A DNA stretch of 64,000 nucleotides from Bacteroidaceae bacterium (GCA_017645305.1 JAGCPD010000003.1:1-64000); one strand, 5' to 3'. Positions 37,854 to 46,048 are shown, counted from the first letter of the stretch. Notes: generated by a model from the sequence alone, not told the origin. A program made the numbers and translations.

Positions 37854-38723
37854 ATGAAAATGAGAAACATATTGGCAGCTGCATCCATGATGGCAGCTCT
37901 TACGGTTACCGCTCAGGGTATGCAGTATGTAGTAGTTCAGAACCCCGAGGTAGAACTGAGTTCGCTAAAGGTTGACAAGGATGGTTATTATGTATTGTTC
38001 GACGGTAGCAGCCTTGACGGATGGAGAGGTTACGGGAAAGACCACATTCCCAGTAAATGGAACATTCAGGACGGTGCCCTGCACTTTTCCGGTCGCGGTC
38101 CTGGCGAAGGTGGAGATATCATCTTCACACGCCGTTTTCAGAACTTTGAATTCGAGGTAGAATGGAAGATTTCCGAAGGCGGAAACTCTGGTATATTCTA
38201 TCTGGGTTTGGAAACCGCAACAATCGAGAAGCCCCGTCAGGAAACAAAAGAATTTAATGACGGTCCCGTAAAGGCTACTGTTACCGTTCAGAAGGATAGC
38301 AAGCTGAACTACCAGCCCATCTATATCTCCTGCCCCGAGTGTCAGGTTTTGGATAATGACCGTCATCCCGATGCCAAGTTAGGTGCAACACTGGGTATTC
38401 GCCAGTCAACGTCTCTTTATGACATGATTGTTGCAAACCCGCAGAACGCTAATCCCGCCGGCCAATGGAACAAGGTTAAGATTGTGGTTAAGAACGGTAA
38501 GGTTACTCATTTCCAGAATGGTGCCAAGGTACTCTCCTATCAGCTTTGGGGCGATGAGTGGATTAACCTGCTGCAAAGTTCCAAGTTCAGCCAGAAGAAC
38601 TGGCCTTTGGCTTTCGAGCTGCTGAAGAACTGCGGTGGTGACGGTCATAAGGGATACTTTGGCTTCCAGGATCATGGCGACGAGGTTTGGTACCGCAACA
38701 TCCGCGTAAAAGTTTTAAAGTAA
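37854..38723 (+). CDS. Exported DUF1080 (3-keto-glycoside hydrolase-like) protein
   Basis: The start MKMRNILAAASMMAALTVTA gives a signal peptide and 289 residues; the earlier ATG at 37815 would spoil it. The DUF1080 pattern is clear: YVLFDGSSLDGWRGYG, WNIQDGALHFSG, EVEWKISEGGNSGIFYLG, WNKVKIVVKNGKVTHFQNG, and the end GYFGFQDHGDEVWYRNI. This jelly-roll family has members shown to cleave 3-keto-disaccharides. Its place after a Tat-exported oxidoreductase supports cleavage of oxidised glycosides in the periplasm. The exact substrate is unknown. Confidence 0.88.
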   Translation: MKMRNILAAASMMAALTVTAQGMQYVVVQNPEVELSSLKVDKDGYYVLFDGSSLDGWRGYGKDHIPSKWNIQDGALHFSGRGPGEGGDIIFTRRFQNFEFEVEWKISEGGNSGIFYLGLETATIEKPRQETKEFNDGPVKATVTVQKDSKLNYQPIYISCPECQVLDNDRHPDAKLGATLGIRQSTSLYDMIVANPQNANPAGQWNKVKIVVKNGKVTHFQNGAKVLSYQLWGDEWINLLQSSKFSQKNWPLAFELLKNCGGDGHKGYFGFQDHGDEVWYRNIRVKVLK

Positions 38724-38727
38724 AAAA

Positions 38728-39627
38728 ATGAACAAAAAGATGAAGAAAATATTTTCTATTGCCCTGATGCTGCTGACGGCTCTTTCCATGAGCCTGAATG
38801 CCGAAGCAAAGAAGAAGGAAATAGCCTTCCAGATGTACTCTGTACGTAATCTTATCGGTGATCCCGGCAAGTATGCTCAGAACCACGAGCGCACCTTGAA
38901 GGAACTTGCCCAGATGGGCTACACAGCCATTGAGGCCGCCAACTACGGTGACGGCAAACTTTATGGCGTTACTCCCGAACAGTTCAAGGCCGATATCGAA
39001 GCCGCAGGCATGAAAGTCTTGTCAAGTCACGTTGGCCACAACCTGAGTAACGACGAGCTGAAATCCGGCAATTTCGACGGTGCCCTGAAATGGTGGGTAC
39101 AGTGTATCGAAGCCCACAAGCGTGCAGGCATGAAGTACATAGTTAATCCCGGCATCAACTTCCCCAAGACGCTGGCAGAAGCCGAGGTTATCTGCAAGTA
39201 TCTGAACAAGATTGGCGAAATGGTTAATGCTGCCGGCATGAAATTCGGTTACCACAACCACTCTCATGAATTCAACAAGGTAGAAGACAAGGTATGGTAC
39301 GACTACATGATTGAGCATACCGATGCAGACAAGGTATTCTTCGAAATGGATGTTTACTGGGCCGTTCGCGGACAGGTAAGTCCCGTTGAATACTTCAACA
39401 AGTATCCCGGCCGCTTTACCCTACTCCACATTAAGGACCACAAGGAATTCGGTGAAAGCGGAATGGTAGGCTTTGATGCCATCTTCAATAATGCAGACAA
39501 GGCAGGATTGAAAGGATGGATTGTAGAGCTGGAGGGAAGCAACAGACCTAACATCATGGATGGTATGAAAGTTTGTGCCGACTACGTGAAGGCTGCAAAA
39601 TACGTTAAACCCACATACGACAAATAA
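38728..39627 (+). CDS. Exported sugar isomerase/epimerase-like TIM barrel
   Basis: This 299-residue protein has a signal peptide (IALMLLTALSMSLNAEAKKK). The xylose-isomerase-like barrel shows IAFQMYSVRNLI, YTAIEAANYGDG, KFGYHNHSHEF, KVFFEMDVYWAV, FTLLHIKDHKEFG and IVELEGSNRPN, giving the usual His/Glu/Asp metal ligands. It follows DUF1080 by four bases, so the two are coupled. Exported members of this family occur with DUF1080 in keto-glycoside clusters, where they may isomerise or cleave 3-keto sugars. Reaction not proven. Confidence 0.87.
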   Translation: MNKKMKKIFSIALMLLTALSMSLNAEAKKKEIAFQMYSVRNLIGDPGKYAQNHERTLKELAQMGYTAIEAANYGDGKLYGVTPEQFKADIEAAGMKVLSSHVGHNLSNDELKSGNFDGALKWWVQCIEAHKRAGMKYIVNPGINFPKTLAEAEVICKYLNKIGEMVNAAGMKFGYHNHSHEFNKVEDKVWYDYMIEHTDADKVFFEMDVYWAVRGQVSPVEYFNKYPGRFTLLHIKDHKEFGESGMVGFDAIFNNADKAGLKGWIVELEGSNRPNIMDGMKVCADYVKAAKYVKPTYDK

Positions 39628-39643
39628 TTTATCAAACAATACA

Positions 39644-39685
39644 ATTATGGGTTATGGGCACAAAAGCCTATAACCCATAATTTTC
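39644..39685 (+). terminator. Strong hairpin between the isomerase and tatC genes
   Basis: ATTATGGGTTAT and ATAACCCATAAT form a 12-base perfect stem followed by TTTT. It could be a terminator that lowers tatC expression relative to the genes upstream, or a processing site. Confidence 0.75.
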
Positions 39686-39699
39686 TGAAACACAATATT

Positions 39700-40512
39700 A
39701 TGCAAGAAGACAAAGAAGTTATAGAAGAAGTAAAGGTAGAGGAAGAAACGGGCGAAGGCATGTCATTCTGGGATCATCTTGAGGTACTGAGATGGGCTCT
39801 TTTCCGTTCGGCATGTGTATTGACATTTTGCTTAATAGGTACCTTTATGGCCCTGCCTCATATCTTTGACAACTTTATTCTTGCAGCCACCACCAACGAT
39901 TTTTTTGTTTACCGCTGGCTGAGCGAAATAAGTCACGGAATGATAACGTTCAATCCCGACTTTAATGTTCAGATTATCAACATCAATGTTGCCAGTCAGT
40001 TTATGACGCATATTCAAACCTCCATCTCACTGGCAGCCGTTATAGCTTTCCCCTATTTTATCTGGGAAATCTGGAAGTTCATAGAACCCGCGCTCTACGA
40101 GAACGAGGTTAAACACATACGTCCCGCCTTCATGGGCGGTACCATCATGTTCTATATAGGATGTGCAGTAGGTTATTTCCTTGTGTTTCCCTTCACTTTC
40201 CGTTTCCTGATGGAATACCAGCTAAGTCCCAGCATTCAGAACCAGATAAACCTGTCGTCATACATTGGCAACTTTACCATGCTGATTATGGTTATGGGTA
40301 TTGTCTTCGAAATGCCCCTGCTGGCATGGCTGTTGTCTCAGTTCGGAATACTACACAAGGATTTTCTGCGCGAATACCGCAGACATGCCATAGTTATTCT
40401 GCTGGTAGCAGCCGCCATCATAACACCCAGTGGCGACCCCTTCACCCTGATGCTGGTATTTGTACCGCTCTTCTTCTTGTACGAGATGTCTATAATGGTA
40501 ATTAAGAAATAG
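39700..40512 (+). CDS. tatC: Sec-independent translocase subunit TatC
   Basis: This 270-residue protein has an acidic cytoplasmic N-terminus and the signature SFWDHLEVLRWALFRSA (the conserved Glu/Arg helix that reads twin-arginine signals). It has six hydrophobic segments, including FPYFIWEIWKFIEPALYENE and the end AAAIITPSGDPFTLMLVFV. It binds Tat signals and recruits TatA. No tatB is present, as usual for Bacteroidota. It lies 72 bases after the isomerase, past a strong hairpin, and its 3' end overlaps the convergent BRCT gene by 11 bases. Confidence 0.95.
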   Translation: MQEDKEVIEEVKVEEETGEGMSFWDHLEVLRWALFRSACVLTFCLIGTFMALPHIFDNFILAATTNDFFVYRWLSEISHGMITFNPDFNVQIININVASQFMTHIQTSISLAAVIAFPYFIWEIWKFIEPALYENEVKHIRPAFMGGTIMFYIGCAVGYFLVFPFTFRFLMEYQLSPSIQNQINLSSYIGNFTMLIMVMGIVFEMPLLAWLLSQFGILHKDFLREYRRHAIVILLVAAAIITPSGDPFTLMLVFVPLFFLYEMSIMVIKK

Positions 40513-41188
40513 ACGAACCTAAAGATTTTATCCAAGTAATCAGGTCACTTTCAGAAATCATCTGAAAGGTGAAGTTCTGCGAACACATCGCATTATAGCT
40601 ATTTTGAATATATCGAATAGTTTCATCTGTCGTCCCCTCCTGAAGATGACACAGGCTTGAGTCTGGAAGAAGAAGCAAGTTGGTGGTATCGTCGATATAA
40701 TTATTGGCATATATGCCCAAGTTACCTAACTGCTGGTAAAGTTCTGATTGCGACATCCTTGTTTCCGCAGGAACATATAATTCCTTTGTATATAGGGAAT
40801 TTTTGCCTTCCGGTAGCGTAACCTTTAACCTGTCATAATGTTGCATACTCAAAGTCAGGGACTTCCTTATCTCTGCAGGCGTATTATATGCAGCATAGTG
40901 TCCTGCAAATATATCATCCAATTCCGCCTTATGGAGCACCTTCGGGCAATATCCGTGAAAGTTCAGTTCGTAAAGGGCGGACAACTGGGCTTCGGGAACA
41001 TCATTGCCCATTATGACATAATGAACGGTCCGCGATGGCGATGCTTTAACATCCACTGCCCCCAATTCCAAAATACGTTTGCGAATCAGACTGTTTCCCG
41101 TACCGAAACTTCCTGTCAAACAGACAACCCTGTCCGTAAAAGGAGTCGTCTGGCGAAAATCATCATCGCTGAACAAGTTGTACTGCAT
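40502..41188 (-). CDS. BRCT-domain protein
   Basis: This 228-residue protein has a BRCT-like N-terminal domain: VVCLTGSFGTGNSLIRKRIL, then ELGAVDVKASPSRTVHYVIM, the same order as in NAD-dependent ligase and exonuclease BRCT domains. The rest (TKELYVPAETRMSQSELYQQ, NYIDDTTNLLLLPDSSL) is not recognised and may be a second, degenerate BRCT-like unit. There is no signal peptide. It overlaps tatC tail to tail, and the BACON lipoprotein gene starts upstream with an eight-base gap, so both are likely in one transcript. A role in DNA repair or replication is only suggested by the domain. Confidence 0.7.
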   Translation of the reverse strand: MQYNLFSDDDFRQTTPFTDRVVCLTGSFGTGNSLIRKRILELGAVDVKASPSRTVHYVIMGNDVPEAQLSALYELNFHGYCPKVLHKAELDDIFAGHYAAYNTPAEIRKSLTLSMQHYDRLKVTLPEGKNSLYTKELYVPAETRMSQSELYQQLGNLGIYANNYIDDTTNLLLLPDSSLCHLQEGTTDETIRYIQNSYNAMCSQNFTFQMISESDLITWIKSLGSSIS

Positions 41189-41196
41189 GGTTTATG

Positions 41197-41892
41197 CTAC
41201 AAATCTCCGCCAACAGGTAATTGTATGACATTAATGGTATTGGTAACACCTCCTGATTTCAAGACAAACGATGTAGTCCGTTTCTGCATATCAGTATTTG
41301 GCTCAAAGGTAAGCAATACACTTCCATCACCAGCCACACCTCCGGTTTTGTCTATTGTCGCCCAGGAACGGTCGGCATTTTCTGCATAATCTATAGTCCA
41401 AGCCTTTGAGACAGAGAAGCAGATACTGTCTTCAACAGCCGCTGCATCCACCGTTAAGTCAAAAGAAACAGTATCAGGAATCTGAGTAGGATCATTTATG
41501 TCCGGAAGAGGATGACTGATATTCAGGCATCCAAGCTGGCAGTAAACAGCAGCACTCGAATATTCATAACTGTTTACCTGAACAGCCCCCCTGCGAGTCC
41601 TTCCCGTTGTGTTTGGTGCAAACGAAAGCTTTGACACCAAGACATACATCCTATTATTATACGTGACATCATAAGAAGAGCCCTCTATTATTTCTATCCA
41701 GTTTGCCAAAGGATACAGTTCAGAATTGTCATATGTTTCAAAAACCAGGGAATCGCTTTCCTCATCAGCATACAGAATCTTATACTGACTGGGATAAAGA
41801 ATATTCAGTCCATGATATTCGCTCTTATTACTGCAAGAAGAAAAAAAGCAAAGAGATGCAAGAGCAGCGCACATCAAATATAATTTATTCAT
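41197..41892 (-). CDS. BACON-domain lipoprotein
   Basis: This 231-residue protein has a lipobox (ASLCFFSSCSNKSE), so it is an anchored envelope lipoprotein. Two BACON-like beta-sandwich units are visible; the second has ISFSVSKAWTIDYAENADRS-like spacing with the W-x-I signature and GDGSVLLTFEPNTDMQKRTT, FVLKSGGVTNTINVIQ. BACON domains bind mucin-type or other glycans or proteins in Bacteroidota. Sole promoter at 41937-41944. Confidence 0.82.
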   Translation of the reverse strand: MNKLYLMCAALASLCFFSSCSNKSEYHGLNILYPSQYKILYADEESDSLVFETYDNSELYPLANWIEIIEGSSYDVTYNNRMYVLVSKLSFAPNTTGRTRRGAVQVNSYEYSSAAVYCQLGCLNISHPLPDINDPTQIPDTVSFDLTVDAAAVEDSICFSVSKAWTIDYAENADRSWATIDKTGGVAGDGSVLLTFEPNTDMQKRTTSFVLKSGGVTNTINVIQLPVGGDL

Positions 41893-41936
41893 TATTTATT
41901 ATGAATTATATGTTTTACAACACGCAAAGTTATTGT

Positions 41937-41944
41937 TTTTTATT
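41937..41944 (-). promoter_or_regulatory. Promoter -7 box of the BACON lipoprotein gene
   Basis: TAACTTTG on the minus strand, 45 bases upstream of the ATG. A divergent promoter lies about 52 bases away. Confidence 0.7.
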
Positions 41945-41995
41945 CTAAAAGCAAAACAAATACGACACAAATATATGTGTTTAACAAAAAATGAT

Positions 41996-42003
41996 TATCT
42001 TTG
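41996..42003 (+). promoter_or_regulatory. Promoter -7 box of the winged-helix-like gene
   Basis: TATCTTTG lies five bases before the ATG at 42009, so the transcript is nearly leaderless; the ATG at 41991 lies upstream of the box. Confidence 0.65.
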
Positions 42004-42008
42004 TAACG

Positions 42009-42365
42009 ATGAACAACATATATTACAGAGATATCATAGAACTGCTCCTTCCGCATGGCAAGGAAGGGATGAAGTTGTCTCTAATTGTCAGACATATATA
42101 CAACACTCATGCTAACTTGTTTGACGATTCCATCAAGTATGAAGATATATATAAGGCAATAGGACTGTTCCTGTGGAAACAATCACAAAAAAAAGAGTCC
42201 CCCTTCAAACACAATGCCTATGGTATCTATTCCATTAAACCCGACATGGCCGTACAACTGGATCTCTTTTGGGATTTACCAATAGAAGGAAAGAAGACAG
42301 AAAACGACGAAGATTCCAAGAACGACAAAAACAAGATAGTTCAGATGGAACTCTTCGGAAAATAG
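42009..42365 (+). CDS. Hypothetical protein with winged-helix-like N-terminus
   Basis: The start MNNIYYRDIIELLLPHGKEG gives 118 residues. The first 75 (KLSLIVRHIYNTHANLFDDS, IYKAIGLFLWKQSQKKESPF, NAYGIYSIKPD) resemble a HARE-type winged helix: three helices then a beta hairpin ending in an aromatic GxYxI strand. A charged linker and a C-terminal VQMELFGK follow, ending like a sliding-clamp-binding or short linear motif. DNA binding is plausible; function unknown. Confidence 0.6.
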   Translation: MNNIYYRDIIELLLPHGKEGMKLSLIVRHIYNTHANLFDDSIKYEDIYKAIGLFLWKQSQKKESPFKHNAYGIYSIKPDMAVQLDLFWDLPIEGKKTENDEDSKNDKNKIVQMELFGK

Positions 42366-42408
42366 TTAATTTTTAAGTTAATTATTTGGTGGTTTCACAT
42401 AAAGTCAT

Positions 42409-42416
42409 TACTTTTG
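42409..42416 (+). promoter_or_regulatory. Promoter -7 box of the toxin-antitoxin-like pair
   Basis: TACTTTTG. It contains the TTG at 42414, which therefore cannot be the start of the downstream gene. Confidence 0.7.
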
Positions 42417-42446
42417 CGGAAGATAACTCAAAAGTTAAGAATCAAG

Positions 42447-42935
42447 GTGAGGCAAGACTATTGTATTGAATTATTGGAGGAATACGAGAACGTCAACTTC
42501 TATAGTATTAAAATGAAAGGTGAGGAACTGACGGAAATGGAAGCTTTTTTCGAAAAATTTCCAGAAGGTTGTGAGTACGATGACGACATAGATGTCATCA
42601 TTTCATGGATAGATCAAATTGCCGAGCGAGGAGCCCTAGAACGATATTTCCGTCCCAAAGGTCACTATGATGATGGAGTGGGTGTGATACCAATTGACGT
42701 TGGAAACAAACTTCGGTTGTATTGCCTTAGGCTTTCTGACAAGATTCTGGTTTTCGGCAATGGAGGTATTAAAGATTCAAGAAGTTGGCAAGAGAGTGAG
42801 ACCTTGGCTCCCTATGTGAAACTTTTAGTGGATACAAGTAGATTTATAGCATCCCGAATCAAAGACGGAACTATAGTACTTGTTGATAAGGAGATAGTTG
42901 GAGATTTAAATTTTACCAGATATGAAAAGGAGTAG
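42447..42935 (+). CDS. Putative toxin of an XRE-linked pair
   Basis: The first usable start after the promoter is GTG at 42447 (VRQDYCIELLEEYENVNFYS), giving 162 residues; an internal ATG at the MKGEELTEM segment is the alternative. The body has KLRLYCLRLSDKILVFGNGG, the strand pattern of RelE/HigB-like proteins, and a helical end. It overlaps the XRE gene by 14 bases. Toxin first, HTH antitoxin second is the HigBA order. I do not recognise the family with confidence; the toxin call rests on context and partial strand pattern. Confidence 0.55.
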   Translation: MRQDYCIELLEEYENVNFYSIKMKGEELTEMEAFFEKFPEGCEYDDDIDVIISWIDQIAERGALERYFRPKGHYDDGVGVIPIDVGNKLRLYCLRLSDKILVFGNGGIKDSRSWQESETLAPYVKLLVDTSRFIASRIKDGTIVLVDKEIVGDLNFTRYEKE

Positions 42936-43239
42936 TGTTTTGGAGAAAAGGCGCGAGTTGGTGAAACCAGAAGCCCGTGCAAAAGTAGCTATGTCTTTTC
43001 GCATTGTTGACCGGATTCATGACATTCTGGAGGAGAAGGGTCTAAAACAGAAGGATTTGGCAAAGCGTATGGGTAAAAGCGAAGCAGAAATCAGCAAATG
43101 GATGCGAGGAACCCATAACTTCACGATTGATACGCTGGTCGCAATAGAAGAAGCACTAAAAGCCCCTATACTTCAGGTGTACCATGACAAGAAATATCCC
43201 ACTTATGACTTAGAGCCAACAATGGTTGCAGAGCCATAA
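42922..43239 (+). CDS. XRE-family HTH protein, probable antitoxin
   Basis: This 105-residue protein has an HTH at about 30-65 (DILEEKGLKQKDLAKRMGKS, EAEISKWMRGTHNFTIDTL), a typical Cro/C1 fold. The N-terminus (RSSVLEKRRELVKPEARAKV) would contact a partner. It overlaps the previous gene by 14 bases and is its likely cognate antitoxin and repressor. Confidence 0.8.
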   Translation: MKRSSVLEKRRELVKPEARAKVAMSFRIVDRIHDILEEKGLKQKDLAKRMGKSEAEISKWMRGTHNFTIDTLVAIEEALKAPILQVYHDKKYPTYDLEPTMVAEP

Positions 43240-43304
43240 GTCTATATAACTTTGCTATTTCCATGTTAGCATGATTTATCGGACTCGCTTCTGCCAGCCT
43301 TTAC

Positions 43305-43388
43305 TCTCGCTTCACCTTCGCTCTTCCTTCGCTCCTCCATGCTGTTTTAGTATGCTTGGAGCGAAGGAGGAACGAAGGAAGAGCGAGA
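43305..43388. repeat. Long imperfect inverted repeat
   Basis: The arms 43305-43335 and 43358-43388 are 31 bases each and match at 26 positions. The arms themselves consist of CTTCGCTC-like units. It could fold into a large hairpin after the antitoxin gene. Confidence 0.8.
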
Positions 43389-43509
43389 GAAAACCGAGCT
43401 AAAAGCATACCAAAGAGGCTATAAAAATGAACCTATGGTTCGTGAGGCAAATAACCCGGCTTCATGAGCCCATGAACCCTATGTTCATGAAAATGCCCTA
43501 AAAATAGCT

Positions 43510-43541
43510 GAGCCGCCTCAAATGATTCGTTGAGGCGGCTC
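43510..43541. terminator. GC-rich hairpin, possible terminator
   Basis: GAGCCGCCTCAA and TTGAGGCGGCTC form a perfect 12-base stem with an eight-base loop. Two more GAGGCTC-type units follow (43554-43581). There is no long T run, so it may instead be a dispersed hairpin repeat. The 450-base spacer 43240-43688 holds no gene. Confidence 0.55.
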
Positions 43542-43688
43542 GATTGATCGTTTGAGGAGGCTCAGTGTTTTTGGGAGGCTCAACGAGTGGTAAAATCATG
43601 CAGGAACCCGTCCATTGTGATTATGAATTTGGGAAGACTCATTAGGCCTTAATTATTTATAGTTATATGTCATGCTCTTTTTCCCAAA

Positions 43689-44681
43689 TCATTTTACAAT
43701 TAGTTTGTCACCAGACAGGTCAACCTCGAAGAGGTGGGGGATGCGAACTGTATGGCCTTTGTGGTCGTTGGCGTGGCTATGTATTGACATCATCCACTGA
43801 CCATCAAAACGCTGGAAGAGCATTGAGTGCCCAAAGTTCGGAGGAGTAATGGGATTGGGCTCCTGAATCCATGGACCATCCAGTGTTCCGCTTTCTGAGT
43901 AAGCCACTCCCTGAGTATAATCGCCAAACACCCATGATGTCCAGAGCATACCCAGTCGGCCCGTTCCGGTGCGGAAGAGCCAAGGACCATCGGTAACTTT
44001 GTTCCAAGTGATGTTGCCGTTGTTGTCTTTTTCGCGACTCCAAGGAGAGTCACTTGCACGGAAGAGAATCTTTGGTTCGCCGACAGTTCCGCTAAAGTCG
44101 GACTTCAGTTCAACCTTCTCGATGGTTCCGTTCCAGTTCTGTAACCATTCGCCACAGAAAACCATATAGGGTTTACCGTCCGTATCGCGCCAGAATGTAC
44201 CATCAAGCGTAGGTCGGTTGGCTGGCAGATAGGTGGCATCCCCAAATGTACGGTACGGACCCATGGGATTATCAGCACGCAACACTTGGCAGGCTCTGCG
44301 CTCAATGACATTCCCCCGGACGGTATCTATTTTCACATCGCGGTTAGTGAAAGTGGCAAAGTAATAGTACCACCCATCCCCTGTTTGATGAAGTTCTGCA
44401 GCCCAAATCATCGGATGCGGTCCCATCCAAGAGTCCTTTTCGAACTCAGTCACCCGGTACGGTCCTTCCCATAGCTTCAGGTCAGGACTGCGCCACATCA
44501 TTCCGCCCGTACCAGTCATGTAATACATCTTAGTCTTTTGGTCTGCGAGTATGGCAGGGTCGCTCAGACGGATAGAGTCCAATGGAACATCGTGTCGAAC
44601 CTCAAACCCTCTCGTTTGTGCCTGTGCTTTGAATATACACAGAAGGCAAGAGAAGAAAGTTGCAATTACAATCTTATTCAT
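43689..44681 (-). CDS. Exported glycoside hydrolase family 43-like protein
   Basis: This 330-residue protein has a signal peptide (FFSCLLCIFKAQAQ). Five-bladed propeller features include LSDPAILADQKTKMYYMTG (catalytic base Asp), PMIWAAELHQTGDGWYYYFA and PTLDGTFWRDTDGKPYMVF (pKa-tuning Asp). The general-acid region reads KVTDGPWLFRTGTGRLGMLW, with Asp-Gly-Pro where many GH43 enzymes have Glu-Gly-Pro. Members cleave arabinose or xylose side chains. It follows the fucose-isomerase-like gene by 36 bases, so both sugar genes are probably cotranscribed. Activity is uncertain given the altered residue. Confidence 0.85.
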   Translation of the reverse strand: MNKIVIATFFSCLLCIFKAQAQTRGFEVRHDVPLDSIRLSDPAILADQKTKMYYMTGTGGMMWRSPDLKLWEGPYRVTEFEKDSWMGPHPMIWAAELHQTGDGWYYYFATFTNRDVKIDTVRGNVIERRACQVLRADNPMGPYRTFGDATYLPANRPTLDGTFWRDTDGKPYMVFCGEWLQNWNGTIEKVELKSDFSGTVGEPKILFRASDSPWSREKDNNGNITWNKVTDGPWLFRTGTGRLGMLWTSWVFGDYTQGVAYSESGTLDGPWIQEPNPITPPNFGHSMLFQRFDGQWMMSIHSHANDHKGHTVRIPHLFEVDLSGDKLIVK

Positions 44682-44717
44682 AATTAGATAGTCCTCGTTA
44701 AAGTCATATTTCTTGCA

Positions 44718-45848
44718 CTATTTCAACATTTCTTCCAATAAGGAACCGATATGCCCAGGTATGACAATGTGATGATTCCCAATCGGGTTAGTCAGGAAAT
44801 AGGAAATCTGGCTGGGGTCTGATAGCTGGATGACCTGTTGTGTGCGACAAAGGTCGGGCTCGGCTGTGCTTCTTACCAGTGTTCCTTCAGCCACGAAACT
44901 CCGTTTCAGGTCACCCGAAATCTTGAACAGCGTAACAGGCCCCTCCTTCATATATCCACGGACGCCCACTCCGATACCCGACTCGAAATGCGTGTCCAGT
45001 TCATAGCGCTCCACCATATCCAGCGGAATGGTGCAATGTGCAAAGAGCAATTCGCCCGTGTCGAGATTGATGCGTGCCGGATTAGCCTGGAAGCCTGAGA
45101 AACCGGTCAGTGAGCGGGCTATCATCATTGACAGCATGGCCGGCACATCACCCTCGCAGCCTGCCACATAGCCTTCATTGTTCAGCTTCGCCAATGCCAG
45201 GCAACCTGTGTTCTTCAAAGCCGTCAACAGGTCAAAGCAGCGCAAGGTGAAACCGTTCAATCGGTGCGTAGAGATAATTTTTTTCAATCCTTCATAAATT
45301 GTGCAAACATCAGTCGCATCCAGCAATTCCTGCATGGGGATATCCACGAGCTCTATGCCAAGACGCTCTCTTACAATATCATAATCAGCGTTGCTGGAGA
45401 TGAGCCAATCCGAGGGTTTACCGATGACTCCGAGCCTGCAATTGTTCAGATTTAGACGGGCTTCTCCCACCCTGACCAAAGCCAGAATACGTTGGGTGAT
45501 ATATTCTTTGCTGCCGTGCAGTATTTCTCCCAGAATCCCCTTTTGACGCAGATACGACAGAATTTCCATCGAAGCCGCCAGCGAATTGCTTTTACCGGAA
45601 GTAAGGAGGTAGAACGGCTGATGTGATTTTTCCATCAGCATAGGCAACAGGCGCTGGAAGATTCCTTCTGTTCCACCCGTACGCACATAGATAAGCGAGA
45701 GTGGATATCTGCCATAGTCGGCATAGTCGCTTCCACGGAAAATATATTCAACGCCAAGACTTCCCAAGAAGTCGAGTGTCATAGACTCCACAGCCTTTTC
45801 GTCGTGGAGTTCTGATGTTAAGGTATATATTGCAGTCTTCATAATCAT
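44718..45848 (-). CDS. L-fucose isomerase-like protein
   Basis: This 376-residue protein resembles the FucI/AraA-like family that lacks the full-length N-terminus. Visible are YVRTGGTEGIFQRLLP, RLGVIGKPSDWLISS, FTLRCFDLLTALKNTGCLAL, AGCEGDVPAMLSMMIARSLT and the C-terminal barrel (LFKISGDLKRSFVAEGTLV, GNHHIVIPGHIGSLL). The Glu in CEGD, an Asp and the His in NHH are likely metal ligands. It probably isomerises an aldose (fucose or arabinose type) in the cytoplasm. A second ATG at 45842 is possible. No promoter of its own is visible nearer than the relic promoter at 46049-46056. Confidence 0.8.
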   Translation of the reverse strand: MIMKTAIYTLTSELHDEKAVESMTLDFLGSLGVEYIFRGSDYADYGRYPLSLIYVRTGGTEGIFQRLLPMLMEKSHQPFYLLTSGKSNSLAASMEILSYLRQKGILGEILHGSKEYITQRILALVRVGEARLNLNNCRLGVIGKPSDWLISSNADYDIVRERLGIELVDIPMQELLDATDVCTIYEGLKKIISTHRLNGFTLRCFDLLTALKNTGCLALAKLNNEGYVAGCEGDVPAMLSMMIARSLTGFSGFQANPARINLDTGELLFAHCTIPLDMVERYELDTHFESGIGVGVRGYMKEGPVTLFKISGDLKRSFVAEGTLVRSTAEPDLCRTQQVIQLSDPSQISYFLTNPIGNHHIVIPGHIGSLLEEMLK

Positions 45849-45849
45849 A

Positions 45850-45975
45850 TTTTTTCCTTACTCGTAATATACAATCTTCAACTCGTCGCTCACATTCCAA
45901 CAGCTGAATGGCATTGTTTTCGTCCTTGTAGATTACAATCTGATCCTGTTTCATACTTTCGATTTCTTTTGACAA
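45850..45975 (-). pseudogene. N-terminal relic of a RhuM family gene
   Basis: The minus strand encodes MKQDQIVIYKDENNAIQL, the typical RhuM opening (compare LILYKDEEGRVSVNTRF and ILIYTDSSGLTKIDVRL of the two full copies). The following sequence (LECERRVEDCILRVRKKYDY) no longer matches, and the WLTQAQ block is absent, so the gene is truncated. A -7 box and leader precede it. Its length and similarity are short, hence moderate confidence. Confidence 0.5.
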
Positions 45976-46048
45976 TGCTGCGATGTAGCAAGAGCCATGA
46001 TGCTCGCATCAATGGCCGAGCGTGAGCAGTATCGCGGCAATCATGCCG

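Noticed and set aside
43240..43688. CRISPR array
   Set aside because: The repeats are inverted and irregular, with no equal spacers and no cas genes in the window.
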